Source: Methylophaga thalassica (lineage in GTDB: Bacteria; Pseudomonadota; Gammaproteobacteria; Nitrosococcales; Methylophagaceae). From it: a DNA stretch of 64,000 nt. Positions 26,418-35,686 of the stretch are shown here, piece by piece. Position numbers and translations under genes: made by a program. The first letter of the stretch is position 1; each line of letters starts with the position of its first letter. A model generated the notes under the pieces. It was given only the letters and a program-made list of their open reading frames with translations. It did no database searches and had not been told where the DNA came from. The stretch covers positions 124,001-188,000 of the forward strand of contig NZ_BSND01000005.1 in NCBI RefSeq assembly GCF_030159795.1, given 5' to 3'.

Positions 26418-26828
26418 TTAAGGGTTGTCAACAAACCACTGTAAGTAGTTGGTACGTTGCTGCGTTTTTTCCAGAAGACAAGCGGTATAGATGCTACCAA
26501 AGCCAGTACCCGTCCTGGATTCATAGGTTTCAAAATCACAGCTTGTCTGACGATATTGATGCCAGGCATCCTGTGCTTTAGCGAGATAGTCGGCCTGTGA
26601 TGGATTATCCATCAGCTCGGATGCATCCTCTTTATAACGCGTTTCCAGTCTGTCATAGACATCATTCAACTTGGCTTCTGCTTGTTTAAGTTCTTGCTGC
26701 AAACAGTCGTACATGCTTTTTTCATCACTGGCAGATTGACATGGATGAGTCTCAGATTCAGCATGGGCTATAGATGAAATCAGTCCCATCCCCATCATAA
26801 CTAATACCGTCTTTCGCATCCTTTTCAA
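26418..26828 (-). CDS. LprI/DUF1311-family secreted protein (lysozyme-inhibitor-like)
   Basis: This 136-residue periplasmic protein has a signal peptide (MKRMRKTVLVMMGMGLISSIAHA). The mature part has the DUF1311 pattern: paired Cys (CQSASDEKSMYDCLQ), LNDVYDRL, then WHQYRQTSCDFE and ACLLEKTQQR. Mycobacterial LprI, a member of this family, inhibits lysozyme; function in Gram-negative bacteria is less clear. It is a single gene just downstream of ybbP on the same strand. Confidence 0.87.
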   Translation of the reverse strand: MKRMRKTVLVMMGMGLISSIAHAESETHPCQSASDEKSMYDCLQQELKQAEAKLNDVYDRLETRYKEDASELMDNPSQADYLAKAQDAWHQYRQTSCDFETYESRTGTGFGSIYTACLLEKTQQRTNYLQWFVDNP

Positions 26829-26848
26829 TTCATTTTATCCTTATCAAA

Positions 26849-29308
26849 CTAAACTGCTCGTAACAAATGCATCGGTGGCACACTCGACACCTTTCTACTA
26901 GCAAATAAACCAATTGCTGAGATAACCACCACACCAATCAAAGGACCAAGACTCCATAACAAAGGGTGCCAGCTTGCTTCTGCTTTAAATAAAAATACCT
27001 GTAAACCATACAGGCAGGCTTCGGCACCAGCAGCGGCAATCAGTCCTGAAAACAATCCCAGTGCACCAAATTCAACAAACAGTGCCTGCTGCACCAGGGC
27101 TTTCTTGGCGCCAAGCACGCGTAATAAAGCCCCCTCCTCCAAACGTTCTTCCAATGTCGAGCGTACACTCGCTAATAACACGAGAGCACCGGCACTCAAG
27201 ATGCAGAGAAGTACTAGTTGAATTGCCTGTGACAATTGCCCTATAACCGTTTGCACTTGTTTTAATAAATCACCGACATTTAACATCGACACGGTTGGAA
27301 ATTGAGACATCGCCTTATAAAAGGATTGGGCATTTTGCTGGCTGATAAACACACTACTGACAAAATTAGCGAGATAGTCCGCTATAGCATGCTTAGGCAA
27401 TATCAGGTAAAAATTCGGCTGCATGGATCCCCAATCGACCTCTCGCACGGAAGTGATAGGTAAAGTAACCTCATTACCACCGATATTCAGGGTGAGCTCA
27501 TCCCCCATTTTCAAATTCGCTTCCTGCATCACCCGTTGCTCAATAGATAAGCCATCGGCAGCAAAGTCACCTTCAATCAGCTTACTGCCTTTGCCTACTT
27601 CATCAGACCAGGTCAGATTTAACTCACGTTCGAATAATTCCGGCTCAGGTCTATCTTCAGGATAAAGTGTTTGTACCGATGTGCCATTGATGGTGATGAC
27701 TCGCCCGCGAACCATCGGGAACCAATCAGATCGTTTTATCCCCAAATCATCTGTTACCTGATCTATTTGCTTAATCTGGTCTGCCTGAACGTTGAACAGA
27801 TAATGGTTTGGCGCATCAGCAGGTAATTGCTGTTGCCAGTCTGAAATCAGGTTTGATTTCACACCCACCAATATCAAGCCCAGCATAATAATCAGCGTGA
27901 AGACTAATAACTGAAATAAGTTGGGTAATAAGCGACGATACAAGGCGGCAAAGCCTATCTGCCAACCACTGGTTGCCCCGGAGGTCAGCGAACGGCCTAA
28001 ACTGAATACAGCATAACCCAGTAAAGCGACAACTATCCCAATCCCGACAATAGCTAACATCATGATGCTGGGCAGAATAAATCCCCCCGTGTATAGACAC
28101 ATCAGGCCATACATACCAATAAAGCCGATGCCATAAATGATGACGGTGTTTTGTTCTACTTTAAAACCCGGCTGTAACACTGACATCGGTGACACTTTGA
28201 TCAGACGCTGCATCAATGGAAAACAGAATGCCAGCATGGAAACAAACCCCGTCGCCACTCCCAGCCATAAACGGCTGATGGAAGGTTCAGGCAATGCTGT
28301 TGACATCAATCCCGCCAGCAATGAGGAAATAATGAGTTGAAGTCCCCAGCCAATAGCGAGTCCAACCCCAGCCCCCAGCATAAACAAGACAATAAATTGA
28401 ATTAAAAATACATGGATCAATTTTCTTGGTGTGGCACCTAGTGTTTTTAACACAGCCACCTGCATTAAATGGCGTTTTACAAAACGTGATGAGGCAAGGG
28501 CCATCGCGACACCAGATAGGATAACCGCTAGTGTCCCCGCTAGTAGAAGGAATGATTGTGCTTTACCAATGGTGTCACCAATACGCTCGCCTTTCTGCGT
28601 TGGAGTCTGCCAGCGTTGGCCCTCATTAAGTTGGGATGTTACCCAAGTTTCATATTCATCCAATGCGGATTTATCCCCCGCCAGCAATAGGCTGTAACGA
28701 ACCCGACTGCCAGGGATAATCACCTTTGTTGCAGCCAGATCTGCCATATTAATCACTGCACGAGGTGACACAGCAAAAGCCGAACTGCTGGCATTAGGAT
28801 CTCTGACCAGAAATTGACTGACCGTTAAGGTCGTCTCACCCACTTCAACCTGATCACCAATAGTGACACCCAATAAACTTGCCAAGCGTGAAGACAGCCA
28901 TATTTTTCCCGGTTGAGGTGGTGTTGTGTCATCCGTGCCGGTACCAAATAAGGTATCGTCAACCAGATAGGCACCTCTTAACGGATACAGATCCGTAACT
29001 GCACTGACTTGGCTTAGTTGTAGATTGTCACCGGCAAATATCATGGTTCTGAATGAAGTCCGTTCCGCTTGTTTAAGCCCTAATTCATTTGCCTTGCTTT
29101 GCCAGTTTTGCGGAATCTCATCATCAGAACTAATCAGTCTGTCAGCGGCCATCAAACTGGCAGACTCGCTTTCAAATGATAGCTGCAAGCGGTCAATAAA
29201 TAGCGTAATTGCTGTGACCGTACTCACTGCAATAATCAATGCAAAAATCAGGGTTAGAATATCGCCGCTACGCATATCGCGTAGTAATAGTCGTAAGGCA
29301 AAACGCAT
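26849..29308 (-). CDS. ybbP: FtsX-like ABC transporter permease (YbbP type)
   Basis: This large inner-membrane permease of 819 residues works with the ATPase encoded just upstream. It has an N-terminal TM, a long periplasmic domain (about 45-250) and a first FtsX block (about 255-370). A second TM group (390-480), a second periplasmic domain (about 500-690) and a C-terminal FtsX block ending SSVPPMHLLRAV follow. The duplicated FtsX organisation and the ybbA-ybbP/tesA arrangement match the E. coli locus. Its start shares one base with the ybbA stop (TGATG). It is probably a lipoprotein or lipid extrusion system; the substrate is unproven. Confidence 0.92.
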   Translation of the reverse strand: MRFALRLLLRDMRSGDILTLIFALIIAVSTVTAITLFIDRLQLSFESESASLMAADRLISSDDEIPQNWQSKANELGLKQAERTSFRTMIFAGDNLQLSQVSAVTDLYPLRGAYLVDDTLFGTGTDDTTPPQPGKIWLSSRLASLLGVTIGDQVEVGETTLTVSQFLVRDPNASSSAFAVSPRAVINMADLAATKVIIPGSRVRYSLLLAGDKSALDEYETWVTSQLNEGQRWQTPTQKGERIGDTIGKAQSFLLLAGTLAVILSGVAMALASSRFVKRHLMQVAVLKTLGATPRKLIHVFLIQFIVLFMLGAGVGLAIGWGLQLIISSLLAGLMSTALPEPSISRLWLGVATGFVSMLAFCFPLMQRLIKVSPMSVLQPGFKVEQNTVIIYGIGFIGMYGLMCLYTGGFILPSIMMLAIVGIGIVVALLGYAVFSLGRSLTSGATSGWQIGFAALYRRLLPNLFQLLVFTLIIMLGLILVGVKSNLISDWQQQLPADAPNHYLFNVQADQIKQIDQVTDDLGIKRSDWFPMVRGRVITINGTSVQTLYPEDRPEPELFERELNLTWSDEVGKGSKLIEGDFAADGLSIEQRVMQEANLKMGDELTLNIGGNEVTLPITSVREVDWGSMQPNFYLILPKHAIADYLANFVSSVFISQQNAQSFYKAMSQFPTVSMLNVGDLLKQVQTVIGQLSQAIQLVLLCILSAGALVLLASVRSTLEERLEEGALLRVLGAKKALVQQALFVEFGALGLFSGLIAAAGAEACLYGLQVFLFKAEASWHPLLWSLGPLIGVVVISAIGLFASRKVSSVPPMHLLRAV

Positions 29309-29988
29309 CAGTTTTTTTCCACCAGCTGACCAGCAGACATGACTAATTGACGATCACACTTCTCTGCCAGATGGTTGTCGTGTGTGACCATCACCAGTGT
29401 GGTGCCTTGCGCTTTATTCAGCTCAAAAAGCTGTTCGATGATGATACGTCCATTGCCTTCATCCAGATTGCCAGTAGGCTCATCGGCAAACAGAATCTTC
29501 GGACTGGAAGCAAACGCTCTGGCAATGGCGACACGCTGTTGCTCACCACCAGAAAGCTGATTCGGATAATGCGTTAAGCGATGCGAAAGCCCCACCTTGT
29601 CCAGCAAGGCTTCTGCCTTTTGTCGTGCGTCTTTATCACCTTTTAACTCCGCCGGTAACATCACGTTTTCAACCGCCTGCAAACTGGGTAACAAGTGAAA
29701 CGATTGAAATATAAACCCCACATATTGCCCGCGTAATAACGCCCGCTGTTCTTCATCCATTGTTGAGAAAGCATGGTCGTAGAGATAAATCTCACCAGAA
29801 GTATTCACATCCAATCCTGCCAGTAAGCCCAGTAAGGTCGACTTACCCGAACCAGACGCGCCGACAATAGCGACTGACTCCCCTTCATTAATGTTTAAAC
29901 TAATCCCTCTCAGTATGGTCAAATCGCCTGTATTTGCTGATACGGTATGAGTTAAATTGCTTACTTTGATTGCAGTTTTGACTGCCAT
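29308..29988 (-). CDS. ybbA: ABC transporter ATP-binding protein (YbbA/LolD type)
   Basis: This 226-residue ATPase energises the FtsX-like permease. Walker A is GASGSGKSTLLG, the signature loop is LSGGEQQRVAIARA, Walker B is ILFADEPTGNLD and the switch His is in MVTHDNH. All are intact. It belongs to the MacB/LolD/YbbA branch. It overlaps ybbP by one base and is divergent from tesA with only a few bases between them, so the two promoters must overlap the gene starts. Confidence 0.93.
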   Translation of the reverse strand: MAVKTAIKVSNLTHTVSANTGDLTILRGISLNINEGESVAIVGASGSGKSTLLGLLAGLDVNTSGEIYLYDHAFSTMDEEQRALLRGQYVGFIFQSFHLLPSLQAVENVMLPAELKGDKDARQKAEALLDKVGLSHRLTHYPNQLSGGEQQRVAIARAFASSPKILFADEPTGNLDEGNGRIIIEQLFELNKAQGTTLVMVTHDNHLAEKCDRQLVMSAGQLVEKN

Positions 29989-30012
29989 GTTTTTCCACTC
30001 TTGAAGGTTTTT

Positions 30013-30636
30013 ATGTTTTTAAAAAGACAATATTGGTTTGTGTTACTCATCAGTTTATTCATGAGTAACCTTGCATCTGCATCAACACTGCTGGTTATGG
30101 GGGACAGCCTCAGCGCTGCCTACAATCTACGACCCGAATTAGGTTGGGTTAGTTTACTGGAAAATCAACTTTCAGAGTCTCATCCGGAAATCACCATCGT
30201 CAATGCCAGTGTCAGTGGTGAAACCACACAGGGTGGTTTGTCCCGCTTTAAACAACTGCTTTCTGAGCATAAACCCAGTTGGGTGATCATAGAACTAGGT
30301 GCCAATGATGCCTTGCGAGGCTATCCACTTACTCAAACCAAAAACAATCTTGAATCCATGATTGAACAAGCACATCAGGCTGACGCCAAAGTGCTATTGC
30401 TGGGCAACCAGATTCCAAAGAATTACGGCAAACGTTATACCGAAATGTTTTTTAATTTATACAAAGAGTTGGCCGAGGAATATGAGCTGGCGTATGTGCC
30501 CTTTATGCTCAAAGGTGTCGCACTCAATAAAGCGTTGATGCAAGCCGATGGCCTACATCCAAACAAAGAGGGACAACCGGTTGTGTTACAGAATATTAAA
30601 CCGGTGTTGTTACCACTTTTGGAAGAATCTAAATAA
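30013..30636 (+). CDS. tesA: arylesterase / thioesterase I, SGNH hydrolase
   Basis: This periplasmic multifunctional esterase (acyl-CoA thioesterase, lysophospholipase and arylesterase activity in homologues) has 207 residues. I use the ATG at 30013, with GAAGG upstream; a TTG at 30001 is less likely. After the signal peptide (to SNLASA), the SGNH blocks are seen: GDSLSAAYN (Ser), VNASVSGETTQGG (Gly), LGANDALRG (Asn) and DGLHPNKEGQ (Asp/His). It is divergent from ybbA as in E. coli. A terminator follows. Confidence 0.92.
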   Translation: MFLKRQYWFVLLISLFMSNLASASTLLVMGDSLSAAYNLRPELGWVSLLENQLSESHPEITIVNASVSGETTQGGLSRFKQLLSEHKPSWVIIELGANDALRGYPLTQTKNNLESMIEQAHQADAKVLLLGNQIPKNYGKRYTEMFFNLYKELAEEYELAYVPFMLKGVALNKALMQADGLHPNKEGQPVVLQNIKPVLLPLLEESK

Positions 30637-30676
30637 AAATAGTGTTATCACCGACGGTTGTCATAAGTGATGGCAG

Positions 30677-30711
30677 AAAAAAGGCTACTCAATTTATGAG
30701 TAGCCTTTTTT
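30677..30711 (+). terminator. rho-independent terminator after tesA
   Basis: Stem AAAAGGCTACTC / GAGTAGCCTTTT with a T-run. It can also serve the opposite-strand small gene. Confidence 0.87.
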
Positions 30712-30713
30712 GA

Positions 30714-30830
30714 TTAATGTCCAAAAACATTCTTGTCCGTTTGCTTGGCTTTTTTTGCTGCTTTCTTTTCTTTCGGTGTTAGCAACGGTGCCTTTTTCTT
30801 GTCCTTTTTAGTGTCCTGACCTTTACTCAT
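30714..30830 (-). CDS. 38-residue lysine-rich protein
   Basis: A short frame of 38 residues begins MSKGQDTKKDKKKAPLLTPK, continues with EKKAAKKAKQTDKNVFGH, and has GGGAAA 4-5 nt before the ATG. About 40 percent of residues are lysine. Short Lys-rich proteins opening with MSKG and containing LTPKEKKAAKKAK are found widely in proteobacteria without known function. A terminator-like hairpin (30677-30711) lies directly after the stop. It could bind nucleic acid, but this is only composition-based. Confidence 0.65.
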   Translation of the reverse strand: MSKGQDTKKDKKKAPLLTPKEKKAAKKAKQTDKNVFGH

Positions 30831-31051
30831 GATATTTCCCTTTGGGTGAATGCATTAACCTCAACGGCTTGTTGGCTGATTTGAGGGCATGTTCTAGGTA
30901 GAAACATCAATGCCAATCAATGTTGGTACATAGACGCCCAGTATGGGCTCAATTATCAATAAGCGATAGTTTATTTACTGATTTCCCATCTCTTTATGGC
31001 ATATCACATCACCAAGACTAAACCCGACTTATACCTTATTTGGGGTAAATG
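30831..31051. other. intergenic region, nothing recognised
   Basis: No gene, strong hairpin or repeat is seen. Confidence 0.4.
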
Positions 31052-31387
31052 CTAATCGCCCTGACGGTACCATGATTCGAATGGGATGTTGTGCGCTTCC
31101 ATAAACGGCATCAGACCAGCCGCTTTTTCACCACTAAAATGGCTTTCGAGTAATGTGATTATATGGCCGCCACCTAGTGCTTGTTGTAAGCTCGAAATAT
31201 GCTCTGCTTTTACCGTCCAATACCACTCATATTCAGACGAACCTAACACCTTTTCAACACCTGGCCCTATGTCTTGACCATTAAAAACCAGATCGCCATT
31301 AGGCTGAATTTCTGCACCGAGAAATCGAAGGCCGTTCTTATCACGCTCATTTCTAAGCTCGGTTTTCTTCTTCCATCGTTCAAACAT
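31052..31387 (-). CDS. uncharacterised small soluble protein
   Basis: I do not recognise the family of this 111-residue protein. It has no signal or membrane segment. Features include a charged N-terminus (MFERWKKKTELRNERDKNG), an aromatic core SSEYEWYWTVKAEHI and a Gly-rich turn ALGGGHIITLL. Stable length and no competing frame suggest a real gene. It lies just upstream of the P-type ATPase 3' end on the same strand. Confidence 0.6.
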   Translation of the reverse strand: MFERWKKKTELRNERDKNGLRFLGAEIQPNGDLVFNGQDIGPGVEKVLGSSEYEWYWTVKAEHISSLQQALGGGHIITLLESHFSGEKAAGLMPFMEAHNIPFESWYRQGD

Positions 31388-31433
31388 TTATCATCCCAAC
31401 GTCCATTTTAATGAATGATCAAGGTAAATTCTT

Positions 31434-34166
31434 TTATGCTCTGACCCGTCCCACAAGAAGCCGCAGTTGTTTTTCCACTTCAATCACAACAAATAGCATC
31501 ACTCCGATACCAACCACCAGAATGCCATCCCAAAAAGCAATACTTTCAGTGCCAAAAATGGCCTGAAGCCACGGCAGGTAAGTAATGGCAAACTGTGCAC
31601 AGCTAATCACGAAAACGACACGCCAGATAACTTTTGTGCCACAGATCGCTTTCCAGGTGAGCGATGTGCCATGAATATTCCGAATAAAAAATAAGTGGAA
31701 AATTTCCATCACCACCAGCGTATTGACGGCCAATGTACGGGCAAGTTCAACCGAGTAGCCCTGATTAATAGCATAGTGATAAATACCGTAGACACCAGAT
31801 AAAAAAAGCATAGAGACCAAGACAATATGCCACATCAGTTCGACGCTTAATAAAGACTCATCACGTGAACGTGGCGGCCGGCGCATGGTATTTTCTTCTG
31901 TCGGTTCAAAAGCCAGTGCAATCCCCAAAGTCACTGCTGTTATGAGGTTAACCCAGAGAATCTGAACCGGTGTAATAGGTAATGTCATGCCAAACAGCAG
32001 AGCCACAATGATTGTCATGGCTTCGCCCGCATTGGTCGGTAAGGTCCAGCTAATAATCTTTTTCAAATTGTCATAGACAGTGCGTCCTTCGCGGACGGCT
32101 GAGACGATCGTGGCAAAATTATCGTCTGCCAGTACCAGCTCGGCTGCTTCTTTTGCGGCTTCAGAACCTTTAAGGCCCATGGCAATACCGGCATCAGCAC
32201 GTTTAAGAGCCGGTGCATCATTTACACCGTCCCCCGTCATCGCCACTGTCAGACCATGTGCCTGTATTGCCGTCACCAATCGTAACTTATGTTCAGGGCT
32301 GGTTCTGGCGAAAATATCACATTCAAGCACTTGGGCTTTTAACTGTTGCTCATCCAAGCCGTCCAGCTCCTTGCCGGTCAGCACGTTTTGTGAATTCTTC
32401 AAGCCAATTTGTTTGGCAATAGCCGCGGCTGTTTCAGCATGATCGCCCGTGATCATTTTCACCCTGATACCGGCCACATGACATTCAGCCACAGCCTTTA
32501 TTGCTTCTGAGCGGGGAGGATCAATCAGACCAACTATACCCAACAAAATCAGCGAATGCTGCAGGTCATCCTGTTCCAGCACGCTGTAATTCGCATCAAC
32601 AGGCTTCATAGCAAAAGCTAAAAGACGCTGGCCTTTGGCCGCCATCGTCAACATTTTTTGCTGCCAATGTTCCCTGTCTAAAGCTTCGTTTTGTCCGCTA
32701 GCATTGCGCTGACTATCACACATTTCCAGAATGCGTTCTGGTGCACCTTTTACAAAAATACAAGCGTGATGTTGGTGATCATGACTCAAGGTCGCCATAT
32801 AACGGTGACGAGCATCAAAAGGAATGGCATCAGTTCGTTTCCATAAAGCCAGCTCAGTTCGAGCCTCCACATTCATCTTGGCTGAAAAAGAGAGTAAAGC
32901 CCCTTCCATGGGATCACCTTCGGTTCGCCATACACCTTCTCTTTCTATTAATGACGCGTCATTACACAGTATTGCTGCTCGGGCCATTTCCTCTAATACA
33001 CTGTGCTCTGATGGCGAAATCTGCTGCTCGTTTAACTTCAACGCCCCTTTTGGTCTATAGCCTTCGCCTTCTATCGTAAACAGATGTTGCTGTGTCAGAA
33101 CGGAGGCCACCATCATTTCATTACGTGTGAGTGTCCCGGTTTTATCAGAACAAATCACTGACACCGATCCTAATGTTTCAATCGCAGGTAAGCGACGAAC
33201 GATGGCCTGACGTCTGGCCATGGCCTGCACACCAATGGCCAGCGTGATGGTGAGCACCGCGGGTAAACCTTCTGGGATAGCCGCTACAGACAAGCCCACG
33301 ACAGACATAAACATCTCAGCAAAATCATGCTGAGCGGAGAAATAGCCAAACACCAGCAATATTGAAGCGAGCACTAAAATAACCAGTGTTAACCATTTAG
33401 CAAACACATTCATCTGTCTGATAAGTGGCGTCGTTAGCGTTTCCACCTCTGAAAGCAAACGACTGATACGGCCAATCTCAGTGTTGCCACCCGTAGCGAT
33501 AACAATGCCTTTTCCCTGACCAGAGGACACCAGTGTCCCAGAAAATGCCATACACGTTCGGTCACCCAACGCCGCTTGCTCATCAACAGGGCTGGTCAGT
33601 TTCTCTACCGCCACCGATTCACCCGTCAAAATCGATTCTTGTATGGATAATCCATGTGCATCAAACAAGCGTAAATCAGCTGGCACTTTATCACCGGCTT
33701 CAATCAACACAATATCACCCGGCACCAGCTCTTCGCCGTCAATACTGACTCGCTCAGCATCGCGTATGACATGAGCAATGGGTGCCAGCATCTGTTGAAT
33801 CGCCCCCATGGCCGATTCTGCTTTACCCTCCTGAATAAAGCTAATAATGGCATTAGCCATCACAACCGCAAGGATCACGCCCGTATCAATCCAGTGCGCA
33901 AGGGCTGCCGTAACCACAGCAGATCCCAGCAAAACATAAATAAGGATGTTATGAAAATGACTCAGAAATCGGATAAACGCACTGCGTTTTTTTGCTTTGG
34001 GCAGGCTATTCTTTCCATAGCGTTTGAGGCGCTCTTCAGCCACTTGCTGCTTCAATCCTGTCGCTGACGTATTGACTGTTTCAAATGAAGATTCGACACT
34101 CAAATTATGCCATGCAGAAACGCTGTTTTTTGATGTATTCATACTCAAGTGTCTCACATCATCCAT
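31434..34166 (-). CDS. P-type cation-transporting ATPase (P2 type, Ca2+ or Na+ class)
   Basis: This is a 910-residue ion pump. In order it has an N-terminal cation-ATPase domain (SVESSFETVNTSATGLKQQ), TM1-2, an actuator domain with the ILTGESVAVEKL loop (TGES), and TM3-4 with VAAIPEGLPAVLT (ion-binding PEGL). The phosphorylation site SDKTGTLTRNEMM (Asp about residue 340), a nucleotide domain with FVKGAPERIL, and MTGDGVNDAPALKRADAGIAM follow. Six C-terminal helices include LWVNLITAVTLGIALAFEP. PEGL and the NLI-T-LG helix fit PMR1/SERCA-like or ENA-like pumps. The ion cannot be fixed by eye. A start at 34142 (MNTSK) is also possible. Confidence 0.9.
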   Translation of the reverse strand: MDDVRHLSMNTSKNSVSAWHNLSVESSFETVNTSATGLKQQVAEERLKRYGKNSLPKAKKRSAFIRFLSHFHNILIYVLLGSAVVTAALAHWIDTGVILAVVMANAIISFIQEGKAESAMGAIQQMLAPIAHVIRDAERVSIDGEELVPGDIVLIEAGDKVPADLRLFDAHGLSIQESILTGESVAVEKLTSPVDEQAALGDRTCMAFSGTLVSSGQGKGIVIATGGNTEIGRISRLLSEVETLTTPLIRQMNVFAKWLTLVILVLASILLVFGYFSAQHDFAEMFMSVVGLSVAAIPEGLPAVLTITLAIGVQAMARRQAIVRRLPAIETLGSVSVICSDKTGTLTRNEMMVASVLTQQHLFTIEGEGYRPKGALKLNEQQISPSEHSVLEEMARAAILCNDASLIEREGVWRTEGDPMEGALLSFSAKMNVEARTELALWKRTDAIPFDARHRYMATLSHDHQHHACIFVKGAPERILEMCDSQRNASGQNEALDREHWQQKMLTMAAKGQRLLAFAMKPVDANYSVLEQDDLQHSLILLGIVGLIDPPRSEAIKAVAECHVAGIRVKMITGDHAETAAAIAKQIGLKNSQNVLTGKELDGLDEQQLKAQVLECDIFARTSPEHKLRLVTAIQAHGLTVAMTGDGVNDAPALKRADAGIAMGLKGSEAAKEAAELVLADDNFATIVSAVREGRTVYDNLKKIISWTLPTNAGEAMTIIVALLFGMTLPITPVQILWVNLITAVTLGIALAFEPTEENTMRRPPRSRDESLLSVELMWHIVLVSMLFLSGVYGIYHYAINQGYSVELARTLAVNTLVVMEIFHLFFIRNIHGTSLTWKAICGTKVIWRVVFVISCAQFAITYLPWLQAIFGTESIAFWDGILVVGIGVMLFVVIEVEKQLRLLVGRVRA

Positions 34167-34283
34167 CTCTCTGTGATCCGAGCAAATTTAGTCATTAATC
34201 TGCTGACAACATAAATCAATCATGCCGAGCTACTGTAATGCAAATAATCATAGAGCTAGTATGACAAAAAGATGAAAAACAAA

Positions 34284-34310
34284 AAAATGGGCCCCAAAGG
34301 ACCCATTTTT
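34284..34310 (-). terminator. terminator after cytochrome b561 gene
   Basis: A-rich/T-rich hairpin AAATGGG ... CCCATTT lies between the cytochrome b561 stop and the ATPase start. It fits termination of the minus-strand cytochrome transcript. Confidence 0.6.
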
Positions 34311-34333
34311 AGCTCAATGTAATGATGATGGGA

Positions 34334-34876
34334 TTACCAACGCATCATACGACGCACAATGCCATCATTACGGAAAGCATGATAAATAGCACCACTCACA
34401 TGCACGGCAATAATGCCCAGCAGCGCCCATGCTGTCCACATATGCAGCTCACCCCAGAATTCATTTAACTCTTCACTGGGTGCCGCAATACGTGGAAACT
34501 CAATCGTCCACCAAAACACCGTATCCCAACGGGTATGAGCTGATGAAAGATAGCCAGTAATACATACCGCTAACACCAAACCATAGACAGCGACATGAGC
34601 AGCGATAGCTAACCAGTGCATCCATGGCGCCATATCGCTTGAATCTGGTGGCGCAGGCCGGTGTCTGAGACGAACATAAAGCAGCATCAGAATGATTATC
34701 ACCAAAGTGATACCAATATTTTTATGTAGCTGGAAAGGAAATGCCCGAAATTGTAATTCGGGTGATGGCAAAGGTAAGCCCATCATCCACCAGCTTGAGA
34801 TAAATAAAAAGAAAATTGAAACAGCTAGCAACCAATGCAGGATTACCGCCGTTCTACTAAAACCTTGTCTTTGCAT
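34334..34876 (-). CDS. cytochrome b561 family protein
   Basis: This 180-residue inner-membrane di-haem b-type cytochrome has four TM helices (about 10-32, 48-66, 85-112 and 145-168). Candidate haem ligands are His in AVILHWLLAV (helix 1), QLHKNIGITL (helix 2), HVAVYGLVLAV (helix 3) and WALLGIIAVHVSGAIYHAF (helix 4). It matches E. coli CybB/YodB/YceJ proteins, which pass electrons from quinol to periplasmic acceptors. It follows an uncharacterised membrane-protein gene by 38 nt, probably in one operon. Confidence 0.9.
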   Translation of the reverse strand: MQRQGFSRTAVILHWLLAVSIFFLFISSWWMMGLPLPSPELQFRAFPFQLHKNIGITLVIIILMLLYVRLRHRPAPPDSSDMAPWMHWLAIAAHVAVYGLVLAVCITGYLSSAHTRWDTVFWWTIEFPRIAAPSEELNEFWGELHMWTAWALLGIIAVHVSGAIYHAFRNDGIVRRMMRW

Positions 34877-34914
34877 AACAGCTTCCGTTTATATTTCGTT
34901 GCAATTGTAGGAGA

Positions 34915-35466
34915 TTAGGCACTGGCTTCTGTGTGTCTGCCAGCTAATGTGCCCACGACTAACATCAAATGCAGAATGAACCAGAGCAAAATACCGCCCA
35001 GATAAATTTCTCTCAGAGTTGGGCCGGTATTCACCACAGCAGCAAACTGCAATAAATCAACGGCGGCGAGACCACTAAAGACGACAACTGCCGCTTTTGA
35101 TGCCCATGGTGTGTAATTTACCAATGCTCCGCCGATAATCACTGAGATAAACGCCAACACGGCCCCGATACCCGCTAAGGTCATTTGTACATTAGGGAAC
35201 CAGTCAGGTGCAGCGAGCGCTACGCCTTTAACATGCTCAATCAGGTATTCACATTCAGCTACTGTGATCCCCTCCTCTTCCAGTTCTTCCTCTGGACAGT
35301 CAGCTGCCGGCATCACACCATCCGCTGGCATATTGTTGGTCACCACGGATTGTTTCATCGCCTCATTACCCTGCACAGCCGTTAAAAAAACGCCCAGCAT
35401 AATGGCGACAACACCGAGGATACTTGCCCAGTGCGGCAGTGAAGTCTTGTTGTTTTCATTAGACAT
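34915..35466 (-). CDS. uncharacterised four-TM membrane protein
   Basis: No family is recognised. The 183-residue protein has a TM at 13-30 and a periplasmic loop of about 60 residues containing two Cys (ADCPEEELEEEGITVAECEY) that could form a disulfide. Three more TM segments follow (about 92-113, 125-145 and 155-175). The loop is strongly acidic. It is the first gene of a probable two-gene unit with the cytochrome b561, which suggests a redox or membrane-energetics partner; that is inference from position only. Confidence 0.65.
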   Translation of the reverse strand: MSNENNKTSLPHWASILGVVAIMLGVFLTAVQGNEAMKQSVVTNNMPADGVMPAADCPEEELEEEGITVAECEYLIEHVKGVALAAPDWFPNVQMTLAGIGAVLAFISVIIGGALVNYTPWASKAAVVVFSGLAAVDLLQFAAVVNTGPTLREIYLGGILLWFILHLMLVVGTLAGRHTEASA

Positions 35467-35686
35467 GCAACACGTTTCCTCTTGTTATAGTGAATAAAAC
35501 TTCTCTCTCTTAAATTGAAATAAAGACGAATCGTTTTACCTTTTCAGCTTTTGTTTCAATAGATTAGATGGTTAAAGTCAATAAACCCGCCCCATCAGTC
35601 TAGTGACAGGAAGAAAACCCAATGGTTCAAGGGAAAAATAAGAAGGTAGCCAAGCCGGAATTAAACTTAAAGTGACGACTACAGCA

